The notes: generated by a model not told the origin, from the letters alone. Positions 1 to 9,253 are shown, numbered from the stretch's first letter. The stretch is 64,000 nucleotides of DNA from CALKWS01 sp051020515 (GCF_051020515.1 NZ_CP194857.1:248001-312000); one strand, 5' to 3'. Made by a program: numbers and translations.

Positions 1-1237
1 CTCCGGAACGGGTGCGGGCTACGAAGGTGCGGAAGTCGCCGTCGTCCGGACCGAACCACGTCGCCACCAACGGCGCCGGCCGCTCGGCAAGGTCATCCAG
101 GACCCGGTCCAGGTCCCGGTAGGGCTGAACCTGCAGCACCGGACCGAATACCTCCTCGGTGTCGATGCGCATCTTCTGGGTCACGTTCAGCACCACGGTG
201 GGTGAGATCAGCCGGGCCGCGCGCATCGCGTCGGTGCCCTCGGCGTCGGATCGCACCGATCCGATCACCTGGGCGCCGTGGTTCTCGGCGTCGGCCAACA
301 GGTCCTCGATCCGCTCGTGTGACTCCTCGTTAATGATCGTGGTGACCTCCCCCCGCTCGAACAATTCCGGCAGGTCCCGGCCCCAGGTGTTGAACACCTC
401 CTGCACGAACGTCCGGGTGGCCTCCTCCGGCACGTACACCCGCTCCGGACACAGGCAGGTCTGTCCGCCGTTGATCAGGCGGGCGCGGGCCACCCGCTCG
501 GCGGCGCGGCGCAGTCGCTTGCGGTCGGCGGCGGTGTGCTCGGAGATCACCACCGGGTTCTTCCCGCCCAGTTCCAGTGTGACCGGGGTCAGGTTCGCCG
601 CGGCCGCGGCCATCACCTGCGCACCGGTGGCCGCCGAACCGGTAAACAGCAGGTGGTCCAGGTCCAGAGCGGCGAAGTCCTTGGAGACCTGGACGTCCCC
701 GGTGAGCACCGCGACCTCCTCGACGTCGAAAGCGTCATGGATCGCGTTGGCGAACACCCCGGCGGTCCGGGGCACCTCCTCCGACATCTTGATCATCACC
801 CGGTTGCCCGCCGCTAGCGCGCTGACTGCGGGAACCGCGGAGAAGTTGATCGGGTAGTTCCACACCCCCATGACCCCCACCACGCCCAGCGGGGAGGGCT
901 GGATCCAGGCGGGCATCCCGGCCAGGCGCAGCGCGGCCGAGCCCACCCGGCTGCCGGCCGGGCGCCGGCGCATCCACCGCCCCAGGCCCGCGCGCAGCGT
1001 CTCAGCTTCCATGGCGAAGGCGGTGACGTCGGCCACCAGCGACAGGATCGGGGGCCGGTTGCCGAAGTCGGCCGAGATCGCCTCGGCGAGTTCGTCGGAG
1101 TGGGAGACCACGGCGCGGGCGAACCGGTCGATCCGCTCTCGCCGGGTGGCCGCATCGGGGGGACCGTCACGGTGGAAGGCCCTGCGCTGCAGGCGTAGCA
1201 CCTCCGACATCGGGTGCGAGGTAGTGGTGGCGCTCAT
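1..1237 (-). CDS. Aldehyde dehydrogenase, 3' end beyond the window
   Basis: NAD(P)-dependent aldehyde dehydrogenase oxidising an aldehyde to the acid in the cytoplasm. Reading leftward from the ATG at 1237 the frame stays open to the window edge for about 412 codons. It holds the Rossmann-type stretch GVVGVMGVWNYPINF, the cofactor loop FTGSAATG, the conserved ELGGKNPVVI segment and the catalytic cysteine in NGGQTCLCPE. The pattern VTLELGGKNPVV with GGQTC resembles coniferyl-aldehyde dehydrogenase-type members, but the substrate cannot be read from sequence. It lies downstream of a broken CE15 gene on the same strand, so it may have been part of a sugar-acid or aromatic catabolic operon. Family assignment is firm; specificity is open. 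Confidence 0.9.
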   Translation of the reverse strand, partial: MSATTTSHPMSEVLRLQRRAFHRDGPPDAATRRERIDRFARAVVSHSDELAEAISADFGNRPPILSLVADVTAFAMEAETLRAGLGRWMRRRPAGSRVGSAALRLAGMPAWIQPSPLGVVGVMGVWNYPINFSAVPAVSALAAGNRVMIKMSEEVPRTAGVFANAIHDAFDVEEVAVLTGDVQVSKDFAALDLDHLLFTGSAATGAQVMAAAAANLTPVTLELGGKNPVVISEHTAADRKRLRRAAERVARARLINGGQTCLCPERVYVPEEATRTFVQEVFNTWGRDLPELFERGEVTTIINEESHERIEDLLADAENHGAQVIGSVRSDAEGTDAMRAARLISPTVVLNVTQKMRIDTEEVFGPVLQVQPYRDLDRVLDDLAERPAPLVATWFGPDDGDFRTFVARTRSG

Positions 1238-1285
1238 CGTCCCAGCCTGCCTTGTGGGGATGCGATGCGCCAAATGTCGTCTGCG

Positions 1286-2454
1286 CTACTGGTTCGCCGG
1301 TGTCCGCGACGCCTGCTCATGGCGGTCCCGGCTGCGCAGGCGGTCGCGAAAGTCCAACCAGTGCTCCCAGTCGAAGGGTTTGACGGCGTGCTCCCCGGGC
1401 CGTAGGTGGTAGCCCAAGGGCAGTCCCTCGATCGTCCTGCCCTGCCCGGGCTCGGGGAAACTGGGGGCAGCGCCACCGGCGCCGCCCTCCCACGCTGCTG
1501 CCGCCGTGTACCAGGCGATGAACTCACCCTCAGGGTCGGCATGGAGGTCTTCGCTGGCGCTGGTCACATACAACGCTCTCGGGGCGATGCAGGCCAGCAA
1601 CTGGTGCTGGTCGACCGGTAATGGCTGGCCAGCGGCCACGCGGCGCAGGAAGCCCGGGGTGAACCAGTGCGGGAAGATCCCACCCATTCTGGCCAGGTCC
1701 TCTCCCACTGGCCGGGTCAGGGCCGCGCCCATGCGGCCCGAGTTGTTGGAGATGACCCCGGCGAAACGTTCGTCCTGGGCGCCGGCCCACAATGCGGCCA
1801 CGCCCACATGCTGATGGAGCCCCACTCGCCGTCGTCGCGGCCGCCCATCGTGCTTGTCCCAAAAGTTGCCATGACCCCTTGCGCGAAGGTGTTGGGATGG
1901 TCAGCACCGGTCTGCAGATAGTGTGCGGTGATCACCGCGTACCCGCGTTCGGTCGCCAGGTGCACCGGCCAGGCCGCGCCGGCGGAACCACGCTCAGGTG
2001 GGGCTTCGGCGTCGTCACGGTCGTCGCCATTCACTTCGCCGACATCGCCCGGCGCGGGGTCCACCCCGGGTCGGATGACCTCCGGGTCCGTGGTACTGGC
2101 GTGGTTGCCGTCAAAGTTCAGCCCCAGGAACACCGGCACTCTGTCCGGCACCGATTCGGCGGGCGCCCCCTTGCCCGGCACTGGCGGCTTCGCTGCGGGC
2201 GCCGAACTCCGCGGCAGATGGACCAGCACCACGAATGTGCACCTGCCGGCCGGTCCGGTCAGGGTCACGGACAGTTGCCGCCGCTGCCGCCCGTCAACCT
2301 CGCCTTCCTCCAGCAGCGTCCAGTCCAGACCCACAGGTTCCTGCGGCGCCCGCCCATACACCTCACGTTCGAAGGACTGCAGCACCCCCGGGCGGACCTC
2401 CCGGCGCCATACCTCCGGCGAAACCGGATCCTGTGACTGCGGGGAAACCACCAT
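1286..2454 (-). pseudogene. CE15-type esterase with an internal deletion (copy A)
   Basis: Carbohydrate esterase family 15-like protein, related to glucuronoyl esterases that cleave esters of uronic acids. The start at 2454 has a GAGGAG ribosome site. The N-terminal half aligns with the intact copy at 31319-32518 up to the GEWGSISMWAW segment. There the frame breaks, and sequence matching the intact copy resumes in another frame at AALWAGAQDERF and continues to the stop with the conserved DQHQL, GEF and YHLRPGEHAVKPFDW segments. Relative to the intact copy about 97 bases are missing, including the nucleophile motif G-H-S-R-L-G-K. Loss of 97 bases cannot be a simple homopolymer error, so this copy is probably truly dead. 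No signal peptide is visible. Confidence 0.85.
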
Positions 2455-2532
2455 CTTCGCTCCTCATTCTCAGTACTTCGGCACGGCGGCTCGTTGTGCG
2501 AACAGGTCGTGCGGTCCGGCCACCGCCGCGAC

Positions 2533-2973
2533 CTACGTCTGTTTCACGCTGACCCATCGGTCAAGAGAGTCCAGCCACCGTTCCCAGTCGAACCGCTCCA
2601 CCGAATGCGGGCCGGGACGCAGGTGGTAGGCGACCGGCGCCGCCCCCTCACCGCCGCGTGAGCCGCCCGGCTCCGGGAACCCGCCGTCGGGCCGGGGATG
2701 AGCGTAGAGCTCCCACACCGTGGTCGCTTCGCGCCAGGAGAGAAGCTCTCCTTCCGGGTCGGCGTTCGGATCCTGGCTCGCACTGGCCACGTATACCGGC
2801 CGGGGTGCGATCGCTGCGATCAATTGATGCTGATCCACCGGTAGCGGGCGGCCGGCCAGTACCTCAGTGGCGAAGTGCCGGCTGAACCAATAGGGGCGGA
2901 TCCGGGCGAGCACCTCGGGTGTTTCGCCGACCGGGCGCGATAGCGCGGCGCCCATAGCCCCGGAGTTGTTGCT
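2533..2973 (-). pseudogene. CE15-type esterase copy B, 3' part (split by IS)
   Basis: C-terminal part of a second CE15-like esterase, from the NNSGAMGAALSRPVGE segment through DQHQL, the acidic DPEGE region and the histidine-bearing YHLRPGPHSVERFDW, ending at a TAG at 2533-2535. It begins abruptly at the end of the IS1634-family element. The missing upstream part lies across that element at 8191-8312. Joining the two and removing one copy of the 5-bp duplication TTGCT restores an uninterrupted frame reading AAISNNSGAMG. The gene was therefore intact before the IS insertion, at least around this point. Confidence 0.88.
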
Positions 2974-2993
2974 CCTGAGTTGGCTCATTCAGG

Positions 2994-4020
2994 TTAGTGC
3001 GTGAGGTTGTCGCTGCCGATGGCGTTGAGGACGTCCTGAATCTCGGGTGGGATCAGCGGTGGGAAGGTCTGGGTTGCGCCGTTGATCGCGACCGTGGCCG
3101 AGCGCAGCGGGCGTAGTTGCTTGACGATCTTTCTGATCGATAGGCCGGTGCGGTCCTGAATGAACCGGGACACTGCCAGGGCCGTGAAGACGATGCTCAG
3201 GTGGGCTTCGATGGAGTCGCGGGTTCTGGCGAATATCGGGCGGGCCTGCAGGTCACTCTTGCTCATTCGGAATGAAGCCTCAACTTGCCAAAGGTCGTGA
3301 TAACTGGAAATGACCTCCGTCGCGGGCATCATGGCGACGGGGATGTTGCTCTGGTAGCCCTTGAGCCCGACAAGACCCCTCGCGCGGGCCAGAGCGGCGG
3401 TGTCCAGTTCCCGGCCGGCTTTGGTGGTGGTGACGAATCGGGCGTTCTTCGGCCTCACCTCGCCGTTGATGATCGCCAGCGCCCGGTTCTCCTGGTTGGT
3501 GATGGTCTTGGTGTCTCGGGCGGCTCGTTTGCGTGAGTACTGCCAGATCGCCCGCCAGGCTTTGGGATGTTTCACCGGGTCCCAGACCGGTTCAGCGCGC
3601 TTGGCGGTGTCGCGCTTCCTGGTCCCGCCGCCGCGGGGAGTGATGGTGTCGATCACCTGCCCGTCATCAAAGGCATCGCCATGCCAACGAAAGTGCCGAG
3701 CCAGGTCCCCCGGGGCCTTGGTTGCCCGGGAGCCGACGATGAACCGCAGATTCGCATCATCCAACGCCTCCAGGTTGGTTTGTGAGAGCATCCCGGCATC
3801 AGCCACGATGACCATGTCCTCGATACTGTGGCGGTCCTGGAACTGGCGGATGATCGGCAACAGCGTGTGCGTCTCGGCCTGGTTTCCCTCGAAACAGCCG
3901 ATCTCTAGGGGGAACCCGCCGCGGTCGACCAGCAGCCCGACCACGATCTGGGGGTCGACCCGTCGTTCTTTCGAGTAGCCCACTTTCCGCAGGCCATCTT
4001 CGTTCTCGGCCTCGAAATAC
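2994..4020 (-). pseudogene. IS1634-family transposase, C-terminal half
   Basis: Catalytic C-terminal portion of a DDE transposase, starting at YFEAENEDG immediately after the RIT insertion and ending at 2994. It includes the metal-binding aspartate context IVADAGML and the late acidic residue in DLWQVEASFRMSKSDL, typical of IS4-superfamily transposases in the IS1634 group. The first catalytic aspartate lies in YDVTTLYFE, which spans the insertion point; YDVTTL is encoded at the other side, next to 7454. The nucleotide sequence appears identical to 33500-34481 over its shared length. It can only be functional if the RIT element excises precisely. Confidence 0.87.
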
Positions 4021-4107
4021 AACGTTTATGCCGACCTTCTGGTTATGCCGATGTTTGGGGTATCGGCCCAGGTCAGGGCCTTGTCGGTGGCCTGAAAGGT
4101 CGGCATA
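4021..4107 (+). repeat. Left terminal inverted repeat of the RIT element (87 bp)
   Basis: Begins AACGTTTATGCCGACC and ends AGGTCGGCATA. It is the exact reverse complement of 7345-7431 by direct base-by-base comparison. Inside it the motif TTATGCCGA recurs (around 4026 and 4043) and appears inverted near the inner edge (TCGGCATA, 4100-4107). These repeated half-sites are likely binding sites for the recombinases. Confidence 0.92.
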
Positions 4108-4108
4108 T

Positions 4109-5099
4109 TCATAGGGTCGCGAGCCAGGCGAGGATGTCGGGTTCGGGCTGGTAGGTGCCGGGGTCGGTGTTCGGCGGGCGGGTGCGGTCGATCGCGGCTT
4201 GCTTGATGGCCATGTCGGCGTGCAGGTAGGCGTCGGTGGACTGGGTGTGTTGGTGTCCGAGCCAGAGAGCGATCACGGAGATGTCGACGCCGTGGGTGAG
4301 CAGGGTCATCGCGGCGGTGTGCCGCAGGGTGTGCATCGTGACGTGCTTGTCCGCGATGCTGACGCACTCGGCGGCTGCTGTCGCGACGTGGATCTTGAGG
4401 CGGTGTTCGAGGGCATCGGGTGAGAGGTGCTGGCCGCGGGGTCCACAGAAGAGCGCCTCACCGGGGCGGGCGCGCCGTTCGGCGAGGTAGCCGGTCATGA
4501 CCGCGACGGTGGTCGAGGTCAGCGGCGTCGATCGGGTGCGCCGGCCCTTGCCGGTGCAGGTGACATTCGCGCCGACACCGAGCCTGATGTCGGCGTAGGT
4601 CAGCGAGGTCAGTTCGCTGATGCGTAGCCCGGTTTGGATCGCCAGGACCAGCAGGGCATGGTCGCGCCGGCCGGTCCACCGGGTGCGGTCGGGCGCGGCG
4701 ATCAGGGCGTCGGACTCTGCGGGAGTGAGGAACTCGAGCATCGGTTTGGGATGGCGTTTGGGTGGGATCGCCAGCACGCGGGTGATCGTGCCAGCGTGCT
4801 CGAGGTGAGCGGGTAGGGCGTGGGCGAGCACGGCCCGGATCCCGGACAGGCGGGTGTTGCGGGTGGCAGTGCTGTTGCCGCGCTCATCCTCGAGGTAGTC
4901 AAGGAACGCGGTGACGTTCTCGGCGTCGATGTCACCGATGTCGATGCGCTCGATTCTGGTGCCAGTCCTGGCGGCGAGGAAGGTGATGAGCATCCGCCAG
5001 GTGTCCCGGTAGGTGCTGATGGTGTGCCCGGACAGGTTTCCGTTGGGCGTGGGCGAAGGTGGTGAAGTACGTTTGCAGCTCGATGGCCAGGGCGTTCAT
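4109..5099 (-). pseudogene. RIT tyrosine recombinase, third gene (frameshifted)
   Basis: Tyrosine site-specific recombinase. The ATG at 5099 overlaps the stop of the second recombinase (ATGA). The frame reads MNALAIELQTYFTTFAHAQR and then slips near 5042, where GGAAACC seems to have one A too many. The continuation NLSGHTISTYRDTWRMLI runs in the next frame to the stop at 4109. The catalytic set is otherwise complete: arginine in TGLRISEL, lysine in TGKGRR, HTLRHT box, histidine in WLGHQH and the nucleophile tyrosine in STDAYLHAD. The single-base slip may be a sequencing error. An alternative internal start at 4993 would remove the N-terminal core-binding region. Confidence 0.85.
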
Positions 5100-6052
5100 G
5101 ACAGGTCTCCTTTCGGGCTGGTCGCCTCGAGGCGTCCGGCTGCGGCGGCGAGCAGGTCCGGGACGGCGCTGAGGTACCAGTAGGTGTGTTCCGGGCCGGT
5201 GTGCCCGAGCCAGGTTGAGAGCAGCCCGAGGGTTCGGGCGGGGTTGGTGCTGTGGGTGTACGCGGCGATCATGTGCCCGGTGGCGAAGGTGTGGCGGAGG
5301 TCGTGCAGGCGAGGACGGCGCTGTCCGGTCGGGACCAGCTCGAGGGCGTCGACCAGAGCACCAAAGTGCTGCTCGATCGTTTCGAGGACGAAGCCGCTGC
5401 CACGGTTGTTGACGAAGATCGGCCCGGTCGGTGACGGACCGGTGGCCAGGCGCTCGGGCATGCTCAAGTACTCGACCAGCGCTGCTGTCGTTGACGGGTG
5501 CAGCGGGATGAGCCGGTCCAGCGGGGTCTTGGTGCCATGAACCTGCAACAGGTTCTCGGCCACCTCGAGGTCGTTGACTCTCAACCGGAGAGCCTCCCCG
5601 ATGCGCAGCCCGGTGGCAGCGAGCAGGCCGATGATCGTGGACATCGTCGTCGCCACCCGCACGTCGGGGAAGAACAGCGGGCACGCCGTCAGCAGGTGGT
5701 CCAGGTCGGCCTGGGAGTAGATGAACGGTGCCGGCCTGGTCGTCCTGGCCGGGAGTAGCCCTGGCGGGATTCGCGGGACGTCGGCTCCGCGCGCGTTCAG
5801 CCAGGCCGCGAACGGGCGCACCGCAGTCAACCGTTGTGACCACCACACGGGCGCAGCATCAGCAGGTTCACGGGCCCACTGCACGGCGTCCTCGATCGTG
5901 AACGTCTCGCTCTTGCCGCGCTCTTGGAGCCAGTTGAGGAACTGTCGCAGCAGGTACTCGCTGGTCTTGAGCTGGAACCCCAGCCCGCGACGCTGAGCAA
6001 GGTAGGTGTCGAGCTCGTCGTGAAGGCACAGAGTGGACGGATCGCTGCTCAT
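5096..6052 (-). CDS. RIT tyrosine recombinase, second gene
   Basis: Tyrosine recombinase/integrase of 318 residues. The N-terminal SAM-like core-binding region covers roughly residues 1-110. The catalytic domain contains arginine in ATGLRIGEAL, lysine in the GTKTPLDR hairpin, the HDLRHTF box, WLGHTGPEHT, and the nucleophile tyrosine in THTYWYLS-type context (EHTYWYLS). It overlaps its upstream neighbour by ATGA (6049-6052) and its downstream neighbour by ATGA (5096-5099), so all three are translationally coupled. In RIT elements the three recombinases are thought to act together on the element ends; separate roles are not established. Confidence 0.93.
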   Translation of the reverse strand: MSSDPSTLCLHDELDTYLAQRRGLGFQLKTSEYLLRQFLNWLQERGKSETFTIEDAVQWAREPADAAPVWWSQRLTAVRPFAAWLNARGADVPRIPPGLLPARTTRPAPFIYSQADLDHLLTACPLFFPDVRVATTMSTIIGLLAATGLRIGEALRLRVNDLEVAENLLQVHGTKTPLDRLIPLHPSTTAALVEYLSMPERLATGPSPTGPIFVNNRGSGFVLETIEQHFGALVDALELVPTGQRRPRLHDLRHTFATGHMIAAYTHSTNPARTLGLLSTWLGHTGPEHTYWYLSAVPDLLAAAAGRLEATSPKGDLS

Positions 6053-7245
6053 CGTGGCACCTGCCCGAACGGCACGGTCAGTGTCCGTAGCGAGGCCAGG
6101 TCGACCCGGGCGTACACGCTTGTGCTGGCGGCGTTGGAGTGGCCGAGGAGCTCTTGAGCCTCGATCAGGCTTCCACCGGTTGCGATGACGTTCATCGCTG
6201 CGGTGTGCCGCAGCCGGTGCGCATGCACCACTCCGAGCCCTGCCGCTTCGGCGCGGTGCTTGACGATGTCGGAGATCCCGGCGCTGCTCAACGCGCGGAT
6301 CGGTGGCCGGACCCGCACGAACAGTGCCCGATCCAGTGCGTCAGGGCGCGCTTGCAGCCAGGCGATCAGCGCCTGGCCGACATCGACCGGTACTGGCAGC
6401 GTCAACCGCCGCGGTCCTTTGCCGATCACGCTGACCCGTCCGACGGCCCAATCGACGTCGTCGAGTCCCAGGGTCGCGGCCTCTCCGGCGCGTAGCCCGA
6501 GCCGCCACAGTGTGGTGATCACCGCCCGGTCTCGAAGGCCGACAATCGTGTCCAGGTCGCACGCGCTCAGCAGACCTTCGACCTGCCCGGGCGACAATCC
6601 CCGGGGCAGCATGGCCCGTGTGGCCCGGGCACGCAGGATCCCGCCAGTCAGGTCGCGCTCGATTCGACCGGTCGCCAGCGCCCACCGCAGCAGCGACCGC
6701 ATCGCATCCACGATCGCGGCACGCGAAGCCGACGCGAGGCCTTCCGCACGGTCGACGATGAACGCGTTCACGACCGTGACGTCACACGCGCTCCAGTTGA
6801 TCACTTCATCGGCAACGGGCAGTGAGTCGACCAGTGCGCCAACCCAGCCCCGACGATGATGGATACATGCCTGGCTGATCCCGCGAGCCTCGCGCTGCCA
6901 ACGGCCCCACGCATCCAACTCGCCCACAGCGGCTGACCCCAACGGCGGCGCCTCCCTCGCGCTCGGGCCACGAACTCGCTTACGTACCAACTCCTCACCG
7001 GGCAGGTACCCACACTCGACGAGGAACCGGCGCACGGCCGGGGACCTCACCTTGACGATCACATGTCCCGGGACACCGGGGGCATACTTGGCCTGGAACG
7101 CCTCAAGCACATCAAGGCTCAGCGCTGCCAGCGACACATCGTGATCGTCCATCCAGGCGCTCAACCCGCGAGCCACGCCGAGAACTTGCGGGACCATCGT
7201 TCGTGAGTACCGCTCCGCTGCCAACCAGGCCGCCAACTGCTCCAT
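6049..7245 (-). CDS. RIT tyrosine recombinase, first gene
   Basis: Tyrosine recombinase of about 398 residues from the ATG at 7245, which follows a GGAGGGGG ribosome site. An upstream in-frame start at 7323 would add 26 residues but places the start close to the inverted repeat. The catalytic residues are all visible: arginine in LGLRAGEAATL, lysine in VIGKGPRR, HRLRHTA box, histidine in LLGHSN and the tyrosine in TSVYARVD. This is the first gene of the trio, and its promoter is likely within or next to the right inverted repeat (7345-7431). No other cargo gene is present between the repeats. Confidence 0.92.
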   Translation of the reverse strand: MEQLAAWLAAERYSRTMVPQVLGVARGLSAWMDDHDVSLAALSLDVLEAFQAKYAPGVPGHVIVKVRSPAVRRFLVECGYLPGEELVRKRVRGPSAREAPPLGSAAVGELDAWGRWQREARGISQACIHHRRGWVGALVDSLPVADEVINWSACDVTVVNAFIVDRAEGLASASRAAIVDAMRSLLRWALATGRIERDLTGGILRARATRAMLPRGLSPGQVEGLLSACDLDTIVGLRDRAVITTLWRLGLRAGEAATLGLDDVDWAVGRVSVIGKGPRRLTLPVPVDVGQALIAWLQARPDALDRALFVRVRPPIRALSSAGISDIVKHRAEAAGLGVVHAHRLRHTAAMNVIATGGSLIEAQELLGHSNAASTSVYARVDLASLRTLTVPFGQVPR

Positions 7246-7344
7246 CACCACCCCCTCCAGCGGACCACGAGCCACAACGGGCATCACCGGCAACACGACG
7301 ACCACCTCCGAGCACACGAACACCTTGGAGGATCAGCGTGTCGT

Positions 7345-7431
7345 TATGCCGACCTTTCAGGCCACCGACAAGGCCCTGACCTGGGCCGATACCCCAAACA
7401 TCGGCATAACCAGAAGGTCGGCATAAACGTT
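7345..7431 (-). repeat. Right terminal inverted repeat of the RIT element (87 bp)
   Basis: Exact reverse complement of 4021-4107 across all 87 bases. It lies about 100 bp upstream of the first recombinase start, so it may also carry promoter elements or allow the recombinases to regulate their own expression. Confidence 0.92.
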
Positions 7432-7453
7432 GTTATGCCGACATCGGCATAAC
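7432..7453. other. 22-bp palindromic site outside the right RIT repeat
   Basis: Two perfect 10-bp arms, GTTATGCCGA and its reverse complement, separated by CA. The same half-site occurs inside both 87-bp terminal repeats. It lies between the right repeat and the interrupted transposase codons and is absent from the left side. It may be a recombination core site or a scar of a previous insertion or excision. Confidence 0.7.
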
Positions 7454-8076
7454 AGCGTGGTGACGTCATACAAAATCAGAGAGATATCACCGTTGCTGCT
7501 CGCGTGGGTGAAGCACTTCTGGGCGATCTGGGAGCGGTAGTCCTGATCAATCACCGCCCGTAGCCGGCGCTTGATCGTGGCGTAACTGGGCGCGTTGCGA
7601 CCCAGATCATCCAGCACCCGCCCGGCGTCGAGTTTCGATGTCGGCTCCACGATGCGGGCGATCACCAGATCCTCAAACACCTCATCGCCTACGACGTCGA
7701 ACCCCAACTGCCCATAAACGGCGCTGAGTACCTGCCCCAGCAGCACACTGCTGGTGGCCTGCACCCGGCCAGGCCCATCACGCATACCCCCGGCACTTGG
7801 CAGAACCGGACCTTGCTGGGGATCGGGGAACAACTCCTCCTGCTGCGGCACCTGGCTCAGTACCGGTGTGATGGGCGGGCGCGGGGAAACCTCGAAATCC
7901 AACCTCCCCTGATCAGGAGCAAGCAGTTCGTTGGCCCGGGCCAGCAAAATCCCCAACTCGGCATCAGTGTGCGCCGAACCGAGGTGCTTGATGATCCGCT
8001 GCTTACCGTCGGCATACTCCGCGATCTGCACCGCCGTGGCACCAGACTTGGTCCGAACCCGCCGAATGAAGGCCAT
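7454..8076 (-). pseudogene. IS1634-family transposase, N-terminal half
   Basis: Starts at 8076 (MAFIRRVRTKSG) and reads to YDVTTL, where the RIT element interrupts it. The N-terminal part contains the DNA-binding region typical of IS1634-type transposases and ends within the motif carrying the first catalytic aspartate. The rest of the protein is at 2994-4020. Past 7454 the frame runs on into RIT sequence with unrelated residues. Together the two halves give about 550 residues, a normal family length. Confidence 0.86.
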
Positions 8077-8190
8077 CGGACGACCTTAGAACAACCCTCG
8101 TTAGTGCGTGAAAACCACCTCGACAGCGAACAAACCTGCAGGTCACAGCCCTGCAGCACCGGAAACATCAGAGCCGTGAGCCAACTCAGG

Positions 8191-8312
8191 TTGCTGATCG
8201 CTGCAGCAAACCGGCTGTCCTGGGCCGCGGCCCAGAGTGCGGCCTTGCCCAACCGGGAATCGCCCATCACCGCCACTTTCGAGGCATCGATCTCCGGCAC
8301 CATGCCAGCCAG
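8191..8312 (-). pseudogene. CE15-type esterase copy B, upstream fragment
   Basis: About 38 codons matching CE15 esterases: MVPEIDASKVAVMG, the nucleophile elbow D-S-R-L-G-K, and AALWAAAQDSRFAAAISN. It joins to 2533-2973 once the IS is removed. The residue before the serine is aspartate here (G-D-S-R) instead of histidine as in the intact copy (G-H-S-R). Similarity to CE15 stops near 8312, where a piece of an unrelated gene on the other strand begins, so the 5' two-thirds of this gene was lost before or apart from the IS insertion. Confidence 0.8.
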
Positions 8313-8495
8313 AACCATCGACAAACGCAGTTCCGGTTCGATCCTCTGCCGGTGGAGATGAGGGAGTTCGTGCATTGGCTGACCGGAGCGCCCCGCCCGG
8401 AGGTGACGCTGCGCGACGCTGACCGCGGGCTTGCCGTCGCCGAGGCAGTAATACGGTCCGCAGCCGAACACGGGGCAGTGCAGCAGATCCAGTAG
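8313..8495 (+). pseudogene. Gfo/Idh/MocA oxidoreductase, C-terminal remnant
   Basis: A short plus-strand frame reading QFRFDPLPVEMREFVHWLTG, then a segment with PRPEVTLRDADRGLAVAEA, and ending at TAG 8493-8495. This resembles the C-terminus of Gfo/Idh/MocA-family sugar oxidoreductases, where a helix after the (F/M)xxxLxxG segment closes the protein. No start or N-terminal domain is present. It abuts the CE15 copy B fragment head-on, so this is a rearrangement junction. Identification rests on a short stretch only. The next 100 bases (8496-8606) hold nothing I recognise. Confidence 0.55.
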
Positions 8496-8606
8496 GTGGC
8501 CCGGTTGCTGCCCGATGGTGCCATCTGCTTCCTGCTTGCCATCCAACCTGAAGAAGGGAGAAGGATTCCCGCACGGTAGGTGCGCCGAGATCGAGACCGG
8601 CGTTCC

Positions 8607-9253
8607 TCAATCCAGGTAGGCGGGCCCGGGAGACACCCAATGCTGATGCAACAGGGCGACCTGCCCGGGTAGCACCCGGTCGAGGGAGAGATCCGGCAGC
8701 CGGTCGACATTGAACCAGGCCACCTCGCTTGTCTCAGCACTGGCAAATGAGAAATCAACATCGGTCAGCGGTTCACACACGAAAAGTAACTTATAGATGT
8801 GCCGGTCGTAGACCGGCACATGCGGCCACAGTTCTCGATCGACGATCCCAGCGAGGTGGCGGGCCCGCACGGTGACACCAGCCTCTTCCTGGACTTCTCG
8901 TTCGACAGCTTGGCGCGGGCTCTCCAACACGTCACACCAGCCTCCGGGCAGGGTCCATCGATGTTCGTCCGCCACTTCTCGAACAAGCAGCACCTGGCCG
9001 CCATCGTTGAACACCCCTGCGCGCACATCGATCTGGGTGTCGTGTAACCAGCCACGCCCGCAATCTCGGCGTCATACGCGATGAGTTCATCTGAGGTCAA
9101 TTCCCGCATGAGGTCGCGGGCTATCGCGCCGACGCGGTGGAACCGTTCGATGTCGAACCTGTCAGTGCAATAGGCAAGGCCTGACTCTGACAATGCCGCC
9201 AGTTCGATCGAAATCCGTCGGATCTGATCACGCTTTTCTCGCGGATCCTTCAT
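8607..9253 (-). pseudogene. Nudix hydrolase with N-terminal Nudix_N domain (frameshift)
   Basis: Nudix-family hydrolase acting on nucleoside-diphosphate-linked compounds. The N-terminal domain (about 65 residues from MKDPREKRDQIRR, start 9253 behind GAGG) matches the small domain found ahead of Nudix folds in some Gram-positive enzymes. The Nudix box lies in PGGWCDVLESP with REVQEEAGV following. The two parts are in different frames: the sequence near 9030 reads CCCAGATCGATG where CCCAAGATCGATG would join GYTTP to IDVRAGVF. One missing A explains the break, so it may be a sequencing error. It is last in the minus-strand run that starts with the binding protein at 13398. Confidence 0.82.

Larger units (their letters stand above)
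4021..7453 (-). mobile_element. RIT (recombinase-in-trio) element
   Basis: A 3.4-kb unit carrying only three consecutive tyrosine recombinase genes in one orientation, each overlapping the next by the 4 bases ATGA, bounded by perfect 87-bp inverted repeats (4021-4107 and 7345-7431). This matches the described RIT element class. The boundaries are fixed by the host transposase: codons for YDVTTL end at 7454 and codons for YFEAE resume at 4020, so removing 4021-7453 restores the frame. The right end has an extra 22-bp site (7432-7453) outside the inverted repeat that is absent on the left. No target duplication is visible. The third recombinase has a frameshift near 5042, so activity in this copy is uncertain. 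Confidence 0.88.
2974..8190 (-). mobile_element. IS1634-family insertion sequence interrupted by a RIT element
   Basis: Composite insertion with matching ends CCTGAGTTGGCTCA (inverted at 8177-8190) and a 5-bp target duplication TTGCT at 2969-2973 and 8191-8195. It carries a single IS1634-family DDE transposase gene on the minus strand, cut in two by the RIT element at 4021-7453. Without the insert the IS would be about 1.8 kb, a normal size for this family. The element sits inside CE15 esterase copy B. Because both ends and the target duplication are intact, the order of events is clear: CE15 gene first, IS1634 second, RIT third. Confidence 0.88.

Noticed and set aside
159..857. Plus-strand frame at the start of the window
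   Set aside because: It is opposite the aldehyde dehydrogenase, whose minus-strand frame is open throughout and contains all family motifs.
4932..5846. A 304-residue minus-strand frame spanning two recombinases
   Set aside because: It shows no recombinase motifs over most of its length; only its last part is the N-terminus of the third recombinase before the frameshift.
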